Shown here in pieces: positions 10,558 to 20,257 of a stretch of DNA of 24,274 bases (position 1 is its first letter; each line of letters begins with the position of its first letter). This DNA comes from Vitrella brassicaformis (taxonomy: Eukaryota > Sar > Vitrellaceae): positions 14,781-39,054 of the forward strand of contig CDMY01000098.1 of NCBI GenBank assembly GCA_001179505.1. The letters run 5' to 3'. The translations under genes were made by a program, and so were the position numbers. The notes beneath the pieces were generated by a model. It was not told the origin of the DNA and did no database searches. It was given only the letters and a program-made list of their open reading frames with translations.

Positions 10558-11234
10558 GGAGGGAGAATCCACTGTGTGTGTCTGTGTCTGTGTGTGCAGG
10601 TGGTTGTGCTGTGCAATCTGAAGGCCAAGAACCTCAAGGGCTTCCCGTCACATGGCATGGTGAGCGTCTGTCTGTCGGCGGTGCTCCTCCCTCCCTGCTG
10701 TCTGCCGATGACAGACACCTGTTTGTGTGTGCGCGCGTGCAGGTCTTGTGTGCGTCGTCTGCCGACAAGAGCAACACAGAGCTGATCCGGCCGCCGCCAG
10801 AGGCAAAGGTGCGTCAGAGAGGATGGCCGACACACACACACACATCCTGCCCTCGTGTGTGTGTGTCTGTGTGTGTGTGCCTTGATCAGATCGGCGACCG
10901 CATTGCGTGGGAGGGCCTTGAAGGCGAGCCTGACGAGGTGGGTCATGCATGGCTGGACACACTCGCATGGCATGGATGCCATGTCGTGGCTACACACAGG
11001 TCCTGAATGACAAGAAGAATCCCTTCAGCAAGGTGCAGCCCGACTTCCGCACCTCAACAGACAAAATCGCTCTCTACAAGGCACGTTGGACACAACCAAT
11101 GCTATACACCACACCACACCACACAGCGGTGTGGGCACATTCCATGTGTGTGTGTGCGCGCGCAGGACCATCGCTTCATGACGCCCTCGGGGCCTTGTTT
11201 CTGTGACAGCATTGTGGGCGGCACCATCAGCTGA
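8661..11234 (+). CDS. AIMP1: AIMP1/p43/tRIP-like tRNA-binding cofactor (GST-like + EMAPII domain)
   Basis: Aminoacyl-tRNA synthetase-associated tRNA-binding protein. Fourteen exons: 8661-8807, 8956-9072, 9173-9244, 9365-9460, 9544-9672, 9751-9861, 9958-10030, 10188-10275, 10381-10480, 10600-10659, 10743-10808, 10890-10937, 11000-11080, 11166-11234; 418 residues, all phases consistent. Residues 1-187 look like a GST-like domain (NVTLADLGTYPAVHQWM, VTRWFDHIQHLPGI). Residues 188-248 form an Ala/Lys-rich linker (AKKAAKEDKKKERAEKK). Residues about 250-418 are an OB-fold/EMAPII domain: RLDVRVGQITKVWQHPEADK, LYCEEIDIGEE, SGLVPYVPIEQMQ, VVVLCNLKAKNLKG, MVLCASS, GDRI. The layout resembles Plasmodium tRIP, Toxoplasma p43 and yeast Arc1p. 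No transmembrane segment is evident. Two introns use GC donors, placed by alignment with the remembered animal p43 block EQMQ-x-x-M-V-x-x-LCNLK. Confidence 0.9.
10481..10599 (+). other. GC-AG intron with CA/GA and TG tracts, gene D
   Basis: Donor ATG|GCACGC, acceptor TGTGCAG|GTG. The exon has no usable GT. The join gives EQMQDAM-VVVLCNLK, collinear with the conserved p43 block. The intron holds (CACAG)n, (CA)n, (GA)n and then a TG-rich tract. Confidence 0.78.
11081..11165 (+). other. GC-AG intron, gene D last intron
   Basis: Donor AAG|GCACGT, acceptor GCGCAG|GAC, phase 0. It yields the C-terminus DHRFMTPSGPCFCD and stop at 11232-11234. Using the GT three bases further in would shift the frame and lose this ending. 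Confidence 0.65.
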
Positions 11235-11602
11235 GCTCAGCTGAGCTGAGTGTGTGGGCGTGTGTGTGTGTTTGCGTGCGTGTAAGACCGACCGGCATCT
11301 GAACAAATCCTGTGTGCCTGCCTGCCTGCCTGAAATATGAGTGAGAGACGGACGGTGTGTCCTGTCCATTTCGCTGCGCTCGGAGCGAAGATGACTGATG
11401 ATTATTGAGTGGACAGGACACTCATCATTGTCCATCAGACAGACATGCTCGAGCCAACCAACTTGCAAGAGAGGCATACCCATTAAGCGCGCACACACAC
11501 ACACAGACAGACGCGCGGCACCGCACAAAAACACTGCTCCCTGGTCTGTCCATTTCATTCATTCACCCATCAGACGCCCACTCCTGTTTGTATCAGATAC
11601 AA
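11235..11602. other. Convergent 3' spacer between genes D and E
   Basis: Both genes terminate into this 368-base spacer. It contains AGCTCAGCTGAGCTGAG just after the gene D stop, a (CCTG)n tract near 11317-11332, a 12-base perfect inverted repeat (11357-11368 and 11410-11421) and a short (CA)n near 11491-11503. No gene is seen. Confidence 0.6.
11357..11421. repeat. Inverted repeat (12-bp arms) in the D/E 3' spacer
   Basis: Arms GTGTCCTGTCCA (11357-11368) and TGGACAGGACAC (11410-11421) are perfect reverse complements separated by 41 bases. The loop itself contains TTCGCT...AGCGAA. A transcript from either strand could fold here, within the expected 3' untranslated region of D, E or both. Confidence 0.75.
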
Positions 11603-12765
11603 TCAGTGCCGCCGCCCCCCACTAGTGCCATTCAGCGCCGCGCTCTTGGCCCCCTCAGATTTCTCACGCTCCAGCCGCTCACGCCGCAGCAGCTCGATGC
11701 CGTTCAGCTTGGGGCCATCCTCCTCTGACTCGTCGTCCCACCGATGCTTCTTGACACGACCACGGTGAGAATGCCGAGACGACCCAACGCCCTCCCTCTC
11801 CCTCTCCCTCATCTCCTTTTTCACCCGTTTCCTCTCCTTTTTCCGCTCCTTCCTCTCCTTCTTATCCTTCTTGTGCCGCTTCCTGTCTCTGTCGCCGGCT
11901 TCGTCGCTGTCGCTGTCGCTGTTGCTGCTGCTGTGGCGCCTCTTGCCGTGGTGGGAGGGACGGGGTGGGGGCGGGGGTATACCAGATGGGTGCTGGAGGG
12001 GCTGCGGGTGGCTGGGGAGGCTCTCGAGGTGTTCGACGAACCGCTTGTGCGACGGGAGGGTCTGCAGGTACCACGGGAGGGACTCGCTCTTGAGGGCAGC
12101 GAACTCGGACACAGTCTGAGCGATGGGATGGGACGAACAGATGAAAAGAGACAATCAATCGTGATGATGTCACCGACGGTGGTTGGTGTCATCACAGTTA
12201 GTTGTCTTTATGTGCTGTGCGGGCGTACCCTACCTACCTGGTTGGTGTGTCCGACTTCCTTGAGATACTTGTGGTGTTTGGCCTCGGCCTTCTTCATCTC
12301 AATCTCCTCGTCCGCAAACAAGTTGATGTGCCCACCAGCACCACCAGCCGCCGTGCCCACAGCCTCGCCACCATCTACGGCATCAGCAGCAGAGGGAGCA
12401 TCATCGTCGTACTGGATGGCCGGTCCAGCGATGGCGTCGTCGTCGGCTTCCTCGTCGGCGGCGTGCGAGGACCTTCCCCCTTTCAGCCTGCCTATCTTGC
12501 GCACGAACTCCTGCTGGTTCTTGTCGCGCTTTTTCTTGCGCTCCTTCTCCCTGTGGTCATCCTGATCCTTGGCGACCTTAGCCCTGATACACACGCAACA
12601 ACAACAACAACAATGAACACACGCACACGAGAAAGGGGAATTGGATGTGTGTGTGTGATATGGCCTGTAGTGTGCGGTGCGGGCGTGGCCATCGTACTTG
12701 TTGTCGTCTCGGTAGAGGTGCCATCGCTTCTGTGGCAAGATGTTCAGGCCGCCGTGACCTCCCAT
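11603..12765 (-). CDS. LENG1: LENG1-like protein with CIR N-terminal domain
   Basis: Three exons on the minus strand: 12765-12698, 12583-12238, 12115-11603; 308 residues, phases consistent. The start LNILPQKRWHLYRDDN followed by a charged helix (AKVAKDQDDHREKERKKK) matches the Cir_N motif shared by LENG1 and CBF1-interacting corepressor, in which the classic block is NILPKKSWHV. The middle contains HINLFADEEIEMKKAEAKHH, and exon 3 has SLPWYL; both fit the LENG1 order of a NLF block and a PWY block. The C-terminal half is a basic/acidic low-complexity tail (Ser/Asp run, then Lys/Arg/Glu-rich about residues 195-250), typical of splicing-associated nuclear proteins. Function is known only broadly (nuclear, spliceosome-linked). 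The divergent partner is gene F. Confidence 0.83.
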
Positions 12766-13139
12766 CGTCAGTCAGTCAGCTATCAACCAATATTCAACAC
12801 GCAAGGCGCGAAAAAAGGACGCTAGCAGGTTGGAAAAAAAGAGGCAAACCATTGCGAGCTTGGCTGTGAGCTCGCCATTTCTCGGAGGGATTCCGCGCCC
12901 CTTTTCGCGAGAGCACCACTTGATCATCAGCAAGGATACCCCAATCGAAATCCGACGTCAAAAATCAGAGAATCGGAAGGCAAGACCACAGGGGCTGAGC
13001 TTCCGGGCCTCTGTCTTTCGGGACGGTTGTCGACGGCAATTAACCCCCCGTACAGGTGCCAAAGGAGCCCCCCACCGGCCAGAAATAGCACCGGCTGGCA
13101 GGGCAGCCCCCCCATCCAAACTGAGCGAGGCGGCACGGC
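12766..13139. promoter_or_regulatory. Divergent intergenic region between genes E and F
   Basis: About 374 bases between opposed start codons, without long microsatellites. It contains TGCGAGCTT at 12853-12861, a nearby GTGAGCTCGCC and an E2F-type string TTTCGCGC (minus strand, 12806-12813), with a related TTTTCGCG at 12902-12909. A plus-strand open frame crosses it but lacks recognisable protein character, so I treat it as leader/promoter. Confidence 0.55.
12853..12861 (+). promoter_or_regulatory. TGCGAGCTT motif, copy 3
   Basis: Exact copy within TTGCGAGCTTG. It lies 88 bases upstream of the gene E ATG and about 280 bases upstream of the gene F ATG. Confidence 0.6.
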
Positions 13140-16100
13140 ATGAACTACCTCCCCAAGCCATCGGTTGGCTACAGCCAAATCCACGGCCCCCCAGCGGCCA
13201 CGGCACCCGCCCCGCCATCACTGGCCCTCACGCAGCCCGCTGTAAGACCCACCCTCTCGCAGGGCGCTGGCGGACAGGCGCGGTCGCGGGTGGGTGCGGC
13301 TGCGGCTGCGGCTGGAGGAGGGCCTTTCGGCTTCGCCACCCTGCCATCTTCGTCGGCCTCTCCCTCCCTCTCTCCCTCCCCCTCCCAGGCAGAGGCTGCC
13401 GGAAGTGTCGTGCCCACACCGCGCTTCCTCCACCCCACACAATCGAGCTGCTCGTCGGCCTCGTCATCGTCACTCGGCGATGGTGGTGGTGGTGGTGGGC
13501 ATCCTCCCTATGAGTTTCAGCTGTTCCCCGCCGACCTCATTCAGCAGCTGCGGGCGTCGCCTGCCAGCAGGGACAAGGCCATGGGTTCGCTGATCATGAC
13601 GCTCAAGAGCCCTCGGTCGATACGCGTCATGGCCAATGAGGCGCAGTGGGGCGCGGTGCATGGTGCGGGGTTCATGGAGCTGATCAACTATCTGCTGGTG
13701 CAGGAGGGGGCGGCGGGGGGGAAGCAGGCAGGGACAGGGGCAGGGGGAGGGGCTGGAGGTGGCCAGGCTGGTGGGAGCAACAACGCGTTGCAACTGATGA
13801 CGAGCGTTGTGAGGATGCTGCGGGGGAGGAGGCCGGCTGCCAACCTCAGCCATAGCGCCGCGAGAGTGATCATCCCCAGGGTAGGTATGCTGGCTAGGCT
13901 AGGCTAGGCTAGGCTACGCTATGCTGTGGTGTGGTGTGTGGGGGGTTGTGTTGGCGCCCAAAAAGATCTCTCTCTCCCTCTCTCTCCCTCTCTGTCTGTC
14001 TGTGTCTGTGTGGGTGTGGGTGTGGGTGGTCAGTTTCACCTGTTGTATCCCGGTCTGCTGCGTCAGTTCTCCGCCAACCTCTACATCAACCGCTCCTCAG
14101 CGCTCCAGTGCTTCTACCACGCATTCATTCTACTCGTACGCTACGCGCCACACACTGACACAGCTCAACACCACGCCCGTCCGCAGTCTGCCCATTTTCT
14201 CTCCTGCCTGATTTCAGCCGTCGTTGGCTGTGTCTGTGTCAAGCAATGTGGCTGCGGCCGCCCCGCGAGAGCGCGACAGAGTGCTGCACGAGTGGGTGGG
14301 CATCGGTCAGACGCTCATCGAGGCCCTCACCACACACACCGACCACAAGCACTGGAACGTCAGATCAGAACTGGTACACACAACGCTCTCACACATACCC
14401 TATATCGCCCACACGGAGAGAAAGACAGCGCACTGACCACTCTCCCTCTCTCTCCCTCTCTCTCTCTGTGTGTGTGTGTGTGTGTGTGCCTGCAGTGCCA
14501 GGCCTTTTCAGTGATCCTGTTGGTGCTGCTAGGTCCCGGCCAGCGGTCTCTCAGCAGCAGCAGCCAGCCACCGACAGCAGCATCGGCAGGAGGGGGTGGG
14601 CCCGTCCGCCCCTCTGGCGAGCAGCAGGCGTGGTATTGCCATCAGCTGCTGCTCGCGTCGCGCGACAAGCTGCTCAAAGCCCTCACCAAACTGCTCATGG
14701 ACCAAAAGGACAAGGCAAGCCACATCCTTACACCCTTTTCCGCCCTCCACCCTCCCTCCCCAATACCCATGTGTGTGCCTGTCTGTCTGTGTCTGCAGGT
14801 GGCCGCGTACGCCCTAGAGTCTGTGGCGATCCTTCGGCAGGCCTGGTATGCGTTGTCGGTGGCCCCCCCGCCATGCAGCCCGGCCGATGAGTGTTTCGAG
14901 CGCATTGTGGCCGTCATCAAGTCGTTATCTGCATCTCCGTCTTCACGGCCGTCACAGCAGCAGCACCAGCACCAGCAGCACCGTCGGCCGTCGAGCACAC
15001 AGGACGGCAATGGCACTGGCAGTGGCGGTGGTGGCGGTAGTGTGGAGAGCCTGGGGCTGCCGATGGGGCTGCCCATCCCGATATTGCCCGTGGACGGTGC
15101 GAGTGACGGGCAGGGGCAGGAGGGCTTCCTTATCGAGTGCCTTAGAAAACGGTCGGCTCACTCACAGACACACCGACACGGATGCATGCAAACAGTGCTC
15201 TCGTGTGTTCGTTCGCCCAGGTTCGTATCTCCCTCTCTACCGATGCTGTCCGACCCCCTCTCTCTGGAGCAGCCCGCCGACTCGGCAGAGCTCCTGCCTC
15301 TGTTTGACGACAGCACCCACCCGCAGCAGCAGCTCATCAGCTACTACGAGCACCCCGGGCAGCCCCCCGCATCCAACCCTTTTTTCTTCTCATGGTCGCC
15401 CGTAACGTCCTCCTCGTCGAGAGTGACCACTGCCGGCACGCAGCTGCCGTCACCCACACACACGGGCGGCTCGAGCTCCCGCGCGAGCATTGGGTTGGGC
15501 CTGCCACCGAGCAGCCGGCCGTCTGCAGGTCTGTCACATGTATCCCTCACGCTTTGTATCGATGCGTGGATGTCATCAGAGCTGGCGATGGGGAGCGAGG
15601 TGGCGGCTTTGCGATGGACCGATATCTACGGCTCCTTCGACGACGACTCGCCCGTCCCCGGTATCGGCATCGGCCAGAGAGGCAGCTACGCCAGCATTCA
15701 CCTGAGCGGCCGGGACAGAGACAGAGATGCTGACGAGATGTCCTCGGTGTGGAGCTCCGCCAGCCGCACCACCAGCCCCGACCGCAATATCAACATCGAG
15801 AGGGCGAGACGGCAGCGGCCGATCACCCAGGGAGCCGGGAAGGAGGACATCAATGGCGAGGGCGAGGGTGGGGCGCTCCCTCTGGCTCCGTCGGACATAT
15901 CAAGCCAGCTGCGGCTGCTGCGCACCAGACGGGCGAGCGGCAATCGCAGTAGATCCGCGCAGGTAAGCCACTCGGCCGGCAATCGGAACGGCAGCTCGGC
16001 CAGCCTCACACTTATCGACACCGACGGACCACCATCGGCCGCCCATCCATCGCTGGACTCACAGGCGGCATCGGGCGTCGAGTCGCCACCGGAGATCAAC

Positions 16101-19100
16101 CTCATCTCAACCGCAAACACCAGGTGAGCAGGAAGGCAGGGCAGGCTCACGTGTCTACGGAACCTCATAGACAGACACCATTGTGTTGCTCTTTGGTTGT
16201 TTGGCAGTCGCAGCGGCCGCAGCCCGGCGGGTCGCAGCCGTCGTGGCGCCCCGACGGCCACCGCCAGTGCCAGCCGTGGGGACATGTCGGCCAACTCGAT
16301 CACCACCACCTGTCCGGGGCACGAAGGCGACCTCTCGACCTCGCACCCCACCCCCTTTCCCACCACCCCCTATATGGCCCCCTCCCACTCCCCCACGGCC
16401 GCATGCGGCACCCCCACACCCATCAATGTCGAGCATGGCGGCGACGTGGCGGCCTTCCCTCATGTGCATGTGGGTGACGAAGCTCTCGACGCCAAGCTGT
16501 TCTCTGACGACTACCTGCACAGCACAAGCGTCATGTCACCTGAGGGCTGCAGGAATAAGAGGGAGAGAGGCCCGCTACGGCCGAGGGGCAATGGCAATGG
16601 CAATGGTGGCGGGAATGCTGCCAACGGATTCAGCCTCGGTTTGGTCGGGACAGGCATGAGCTTCGCCTCGCAGGGGAGCGGTCTGAGCGGCATCTCGGCC
16701 TTCAGGCAAAACACGGGTGACTCCCTCAGATCGGGCACACCAGACGTCCCCCCACAGCACGTCTCTTCATCAGCCCCCCTACCCCTCCCAGCCGACGGCA
16801 ACACAGCCGCGGGCGGCCCTGGCCTGCCGCCCCTCCCCCCGTCGCACCGAAGACGGCAGCAACATCCACAATATCAGCCGCCGAGAGGCCCGCCATCCCG
16901 CGAGGCCGTCGCCGCCGCCCCGGCGGACGAGCTGATGGACGACGGCGCACAGAGGGACGTCTCGGCCCCTTCCACTAGCCAGTCCATGCGCACCAAGAGG
17001 GCAGAGATGCCCAAAAGGCCACACCCATTGCCGAGGATGGGCTCGGACGAGAGTCAAGTGGAGGTTGGTGTGGGTGCGACGGGTGGTCACCACTACGGCG
17101 CCCCGCCGAGGCGGGCCAACAGCAGCGACAGGCGAAGCGCCAACAGACGGGGCAGCAAGGGGGAGGACCCACAGTCGTCGGACCTCACCATGGCTGGTGT
17201 GGCCATCGGCTCACACAGCAGTGACGAGGCCGCCGATGTGGGCGTGGGTGTGGGTGTGGGGGGCGGTGGGCGACCCACACACACATCACGTGCAGCCAAG
17301 AGCCAGTCGCCCTCCTCAGACCAACCCGCCGCCGCCCCTTCTCGCCGCAAAGGCGGTTCTGAGGAAGCTGAGGCCGACGGCGCACAGAGGGGCTTCCTTG
17401 CGCGCGGCTACAGCTTCGGTGAGAACAAGGAGGGAGCCAGCAGCAACAGCAGCAGCAACCAACCGGCAGCTGCGGCGTCGGCCCAGCACCAACAGCAGCC
17501 GACCAGGAGGAGGCTCGCCCAGCAGCAGCAGCAGCAGCAGCCTGCTCCGAGTGACAACTCGGATGTGTCAGCTGCTGCCGCCATGCCGGTGTCAGTTTCT
17601 GCGCCGACTGTGGGGGGAGCGAGTGTCCGTGGTGCGGCTGGTGGTGGTGGTGGTGGTGGCGGCGGTGGGCAGAAGCTGGCTGTCCGTGCGGCAGACGAGG
17701 AGGGGCCGCTCGGTGTGGGCCTGGCCTCTACCTCTGTCACAGATGTGGGCGTCAAGTACTGCTACCGTGACGACCTTCAAGTAAGAGAGCACGTCTGTCT
17801 GTCTGTGTGAGGGGATGGATCGATGGATGGATCGATCGATGGATGGATGGATGTGTGGATGCAGCCGTTCCCGAGTTCGGTGGTGGTCAGCGAGCGGTAC
17901 CTGCAAGAGCTGCTGGGGAGCAAGGGACTGCAGAGCAACAGCTGGGAGAAGCAGTTCAACGCCCTCAACAGCCTCAGGCGGGTGGCCAAGTTCCACCCCA
18001 CCACCATTGTCACCTCCACATCGCCAGCCACCACCAGCAGCATCAGCGGCGCCGCCACTGCTGCTTCGCCATCCCTTCACGCATTCGTCAAGCTGGTCGG
18101 TGCAGATGGGTCTGTGGGATGGGAGTGAGGGTCAGTGTCATGTGTGTGTGTGTGTGTGTGTGTCTGGGTGGGGCGCGTGCGGTGCAGACAGTGCGTCTGG
18201 TGGACAACCTGCGGTCCTCTCTGGCCAAGAATGCGCTGATTTGTCTCAACGACCTCTTTGTCAGCTACCGAAAGCAGATGGTGGGTGGGGAGGGAGGGGA
18301 CAGACAGATAGACAGACAGGAGAGACAGAAACCTGAGACACACGACATTTGCGTGTGTGTCTGTGTCTGCCATATGTAGGATCCCGAGTTGGAGACGTGT
18401 GTGCCGGTGTGCCTCAAGAAGGTCGGTTCCCATTTTCTCCCCTTGACGACACGAGATTGACAGACGAGACGAGCAGACGATTGCCTGTGTGTGTGCCTGT
18501 CCTGTGTCATGCTGTCCGTCACGTCAGGCCGCGGACACCAACACCTTCATAGCCGAGGAGGCCGAGCGCACCCTCCGCTCTCTCTGCAGCAGCGCGTCAG
18601 AGGGCAAAACCATCTCACTCGTCGTCCACGCCATCTCCAACTCGTAAGCCGCCACCAAACCACACACACACCTCCATCCCACCTCACGCACACACATGGT
18701 GGATGGATGGATGAATGTAGGAAGCACCAGTTTCTGAAGCGCACTGGTGCCTTGTGTCTGGGTTTGCTGATCCGGCGGCTGGGCGGCCGGGTGGCCGGCA
18801 TACGCGACATTGACAAACTCGTCAACGCACTCGGACAGGTCAGCAAAACACCACAGACGGGGACAGAGACAGAGACAGAGAGATCTCGGTTGTGTGTGGG
18901 TGTGTGGGTGTGTGGGTGTGTCATTATCAGCTGGGCAGCGAGGCGTCGCCTCACTGCCGCGAGATGGCGCGGGCAGCCATAATCACACTCGCCAGGTAAG
19001 CTAGTGAGCCGCCTGTATGTGCGTGTGTGGTGGGGTACGTGTCTGCCTGTGGTTTCTGTCTGCAGGAGCATGAAGCCCACCGATTTGGATCGGCTGCTTA

Positions 19101-19264
19101 AGCGACACCTCTCTGACAGGGACCTCAGCAAAGTAACCTTGGTCGCTCCGCACACCCCTCCCACCCACATCAGTAAGTGTATGGTATGCTCCGCTTCGTG
19201 TGTGCAGGTGAAGGTGATGATAGAGAAGTCGGGCGATGTGGACGCCGATGCCATACTGGGGTAG
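13140..19264 (+). CDS. Large TOG/HEAT-repeat microtubule protein (TOGARAM/CLASP-like)
   Basis: Fifteen exons: 13140-13880, 14034-14135, 14218-14373, 14496-14714, 14799-15151, 15221-16123, 16208-17780, 17865-18095, 18188-18280, 18380-18421, 18528-18643, 18721-18838, 18931-18995, 19066-19132, 19208-19264; 1611 residues. After a Pro/Ala/Ser-rich start, residues about 124-450 look like a helical-repeat domain (FPADLIQQL, SRDKAMGSLIMTLKSP, HKHWNVRSELCQAFSVILL, VAAYALESVAIL). Residues about 450-1349 are disordered: Ser/Pro/Gly-rich with a seven-Gln run. Residues 1350-1611 form a second helical-repeat domain (SWEKQFNALNSLRRVAKFHP, KNALICLNDLFVSYRKQM, KKAADTNTFIAEEAERTL, LKRTGALCLGLLIRRLG). The ADTNTFI-x-EEA block is typical of TOG domains in TOGARAM/crescerin proteins of cilia; CLASP is the alternative. 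Exons 5-7 are least certain. Confidence 0.78.
13880..14034 (+). repeat. Pentanucleotide and pyrimidine tracts in gene F intron 1
   Basis: The intron begins GTAGGTATGC, then carries TAGGC pentamer repeats near 13894-13914 and a CT-rich to TG-rich tract before the GGTCAG acceptor. Confidence 0.7.
14715..14798 (+). other. GC-AG intron of 84 bases that preserves frame, gene F
   Basis: Donor AAG|GCAAGC, acceptor TCTGCAG|GTG. The length is a multiple of three with no stop, so retention would insert 28 residues. The intronic translation is Cys/Val/Pro-rich repeat material, unlike the helical domain on both sides (DQKDK-VAAYALESV). Confidence 0.7.
17520..17540 (+). repeat. (CAG)7 coding repeat in gene F
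   Basis: Seven perfect CAG codons give a polyglutamine run in the disordered linker, close to a Gly run encoded by GGT/GGC at about 17641-17667. Confidence 0.9.
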
Positions 19265-20257
19265 ATTACTGGGGTAGATTAGATAGACAGACCGATGGAT
19301 GGATGGATGGACGGACGGACGGAGGGGATCAGTCAGTCGACAGAGGGAGCAAGAAATGCAATCCGGTGATCCATGCAGCCATGCAGCCAGCCACAGATAG
19401 TGGTGGTGGTGTCTGAGTCAATTGAACATGTTAGGGGGTAATTCATGTGTGTGCGTCATTCGTCCGTCCGTTTGAGAGAGCCGGGGGGACCCGCCAGACA
19501 CACAGACAGACAGACAGACAGACGCCTCTGCGTAGCGTATCGGTTTGCTCACTCAGATCACAGAGAGGGTGGAAGAGTGAGTGGAGGGGGTGGATGGATG
19601 GAGGGGGAGAGAGTGACCTGCCTGCCTGCCTGCCTCGCCGACAGTTTGTTGCCAAACGAATCTCGAGTCTACCTGCGCTTGCTCAGCTGTGTGTGTGTGT
19701 GTGTGTGTGCTCGCGTGCATGCTTGCTCGTGTGTCTCTCTCTCCATTGTGGCCTATTTGTGGATGGATCTCTATCTCTCTCTCGTCCTCCGTCCGTGTGC
19801 GAGCGACATTTTGGCTTGGCTTGGCTTGCTGGCTTCGCTTGTGTTTGTTGTGCGGTCTGTCTAATTCAGTGTGTGGCTCGCTACGCTACGCTGTGCACAC
19901 AACACACACTCAGATCGATTTATTCATTCACTCATTGGATGGATGGATGGATGGACGGACGAGCAAGTGAAGTGGCTGGCAGACACCCACCACACACACA
20001 CACACACACATGGAATGCAGCCAAGTCAGTCCGGATGCACGTGTGTGTCCCGTTGGCCCAAATACACAGCTGCACCGCACCCCACCCACTCCTACACCAA
20101 CAACCGACGTCTACGTGCAGCCAACGATCGAAAAAGTCCGCTTGAGCGACTGGCCTCCACTCCCCCGGCTGGCTACCTACTGCCCTGCCAGTGCGTGGCT
20201 CAGCTCTCTGCTGTGTTTGCGATGCTGATGTGTCAGTCAGGTCAGTGAGTGGCTCAT
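19265..20257. repeat. Long convergent 3' spacer between genes F and G
   Basis: About 990 bases with (GGAT)n near 19295-19310, (CAGA)n near 19501-19522, (CCTG)n near 19618-19634, (GT)n near 19688-19708, (GGAT)n near 19936-19952 and (CA)n near 19992-20010. The two genes end into it. Frames here translate to repeat strings and none shows exon-like protein character. I see no gene. Confidence 0.65.

Noticed and set aside
12830-13139. Plus-strand open frame before gene F as extra coding sequence
   Set aside because: No family resemblance, and it crosses the divergent promoter region containing the shared motif.
13926-16127. Single 733-codon open frame on the plus strand
   Set aside because: It reads through several introns of gene F (CVCVCV and PSIPMCVPVCLC stretches). 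Splice borders with exact phase give a better protein.
19265-20257. Possible genes in the long F/G spacer
   Set aside because: Frames are short or made of repeat translations. No splice-consistent chain of exons with protein-like composition was found.
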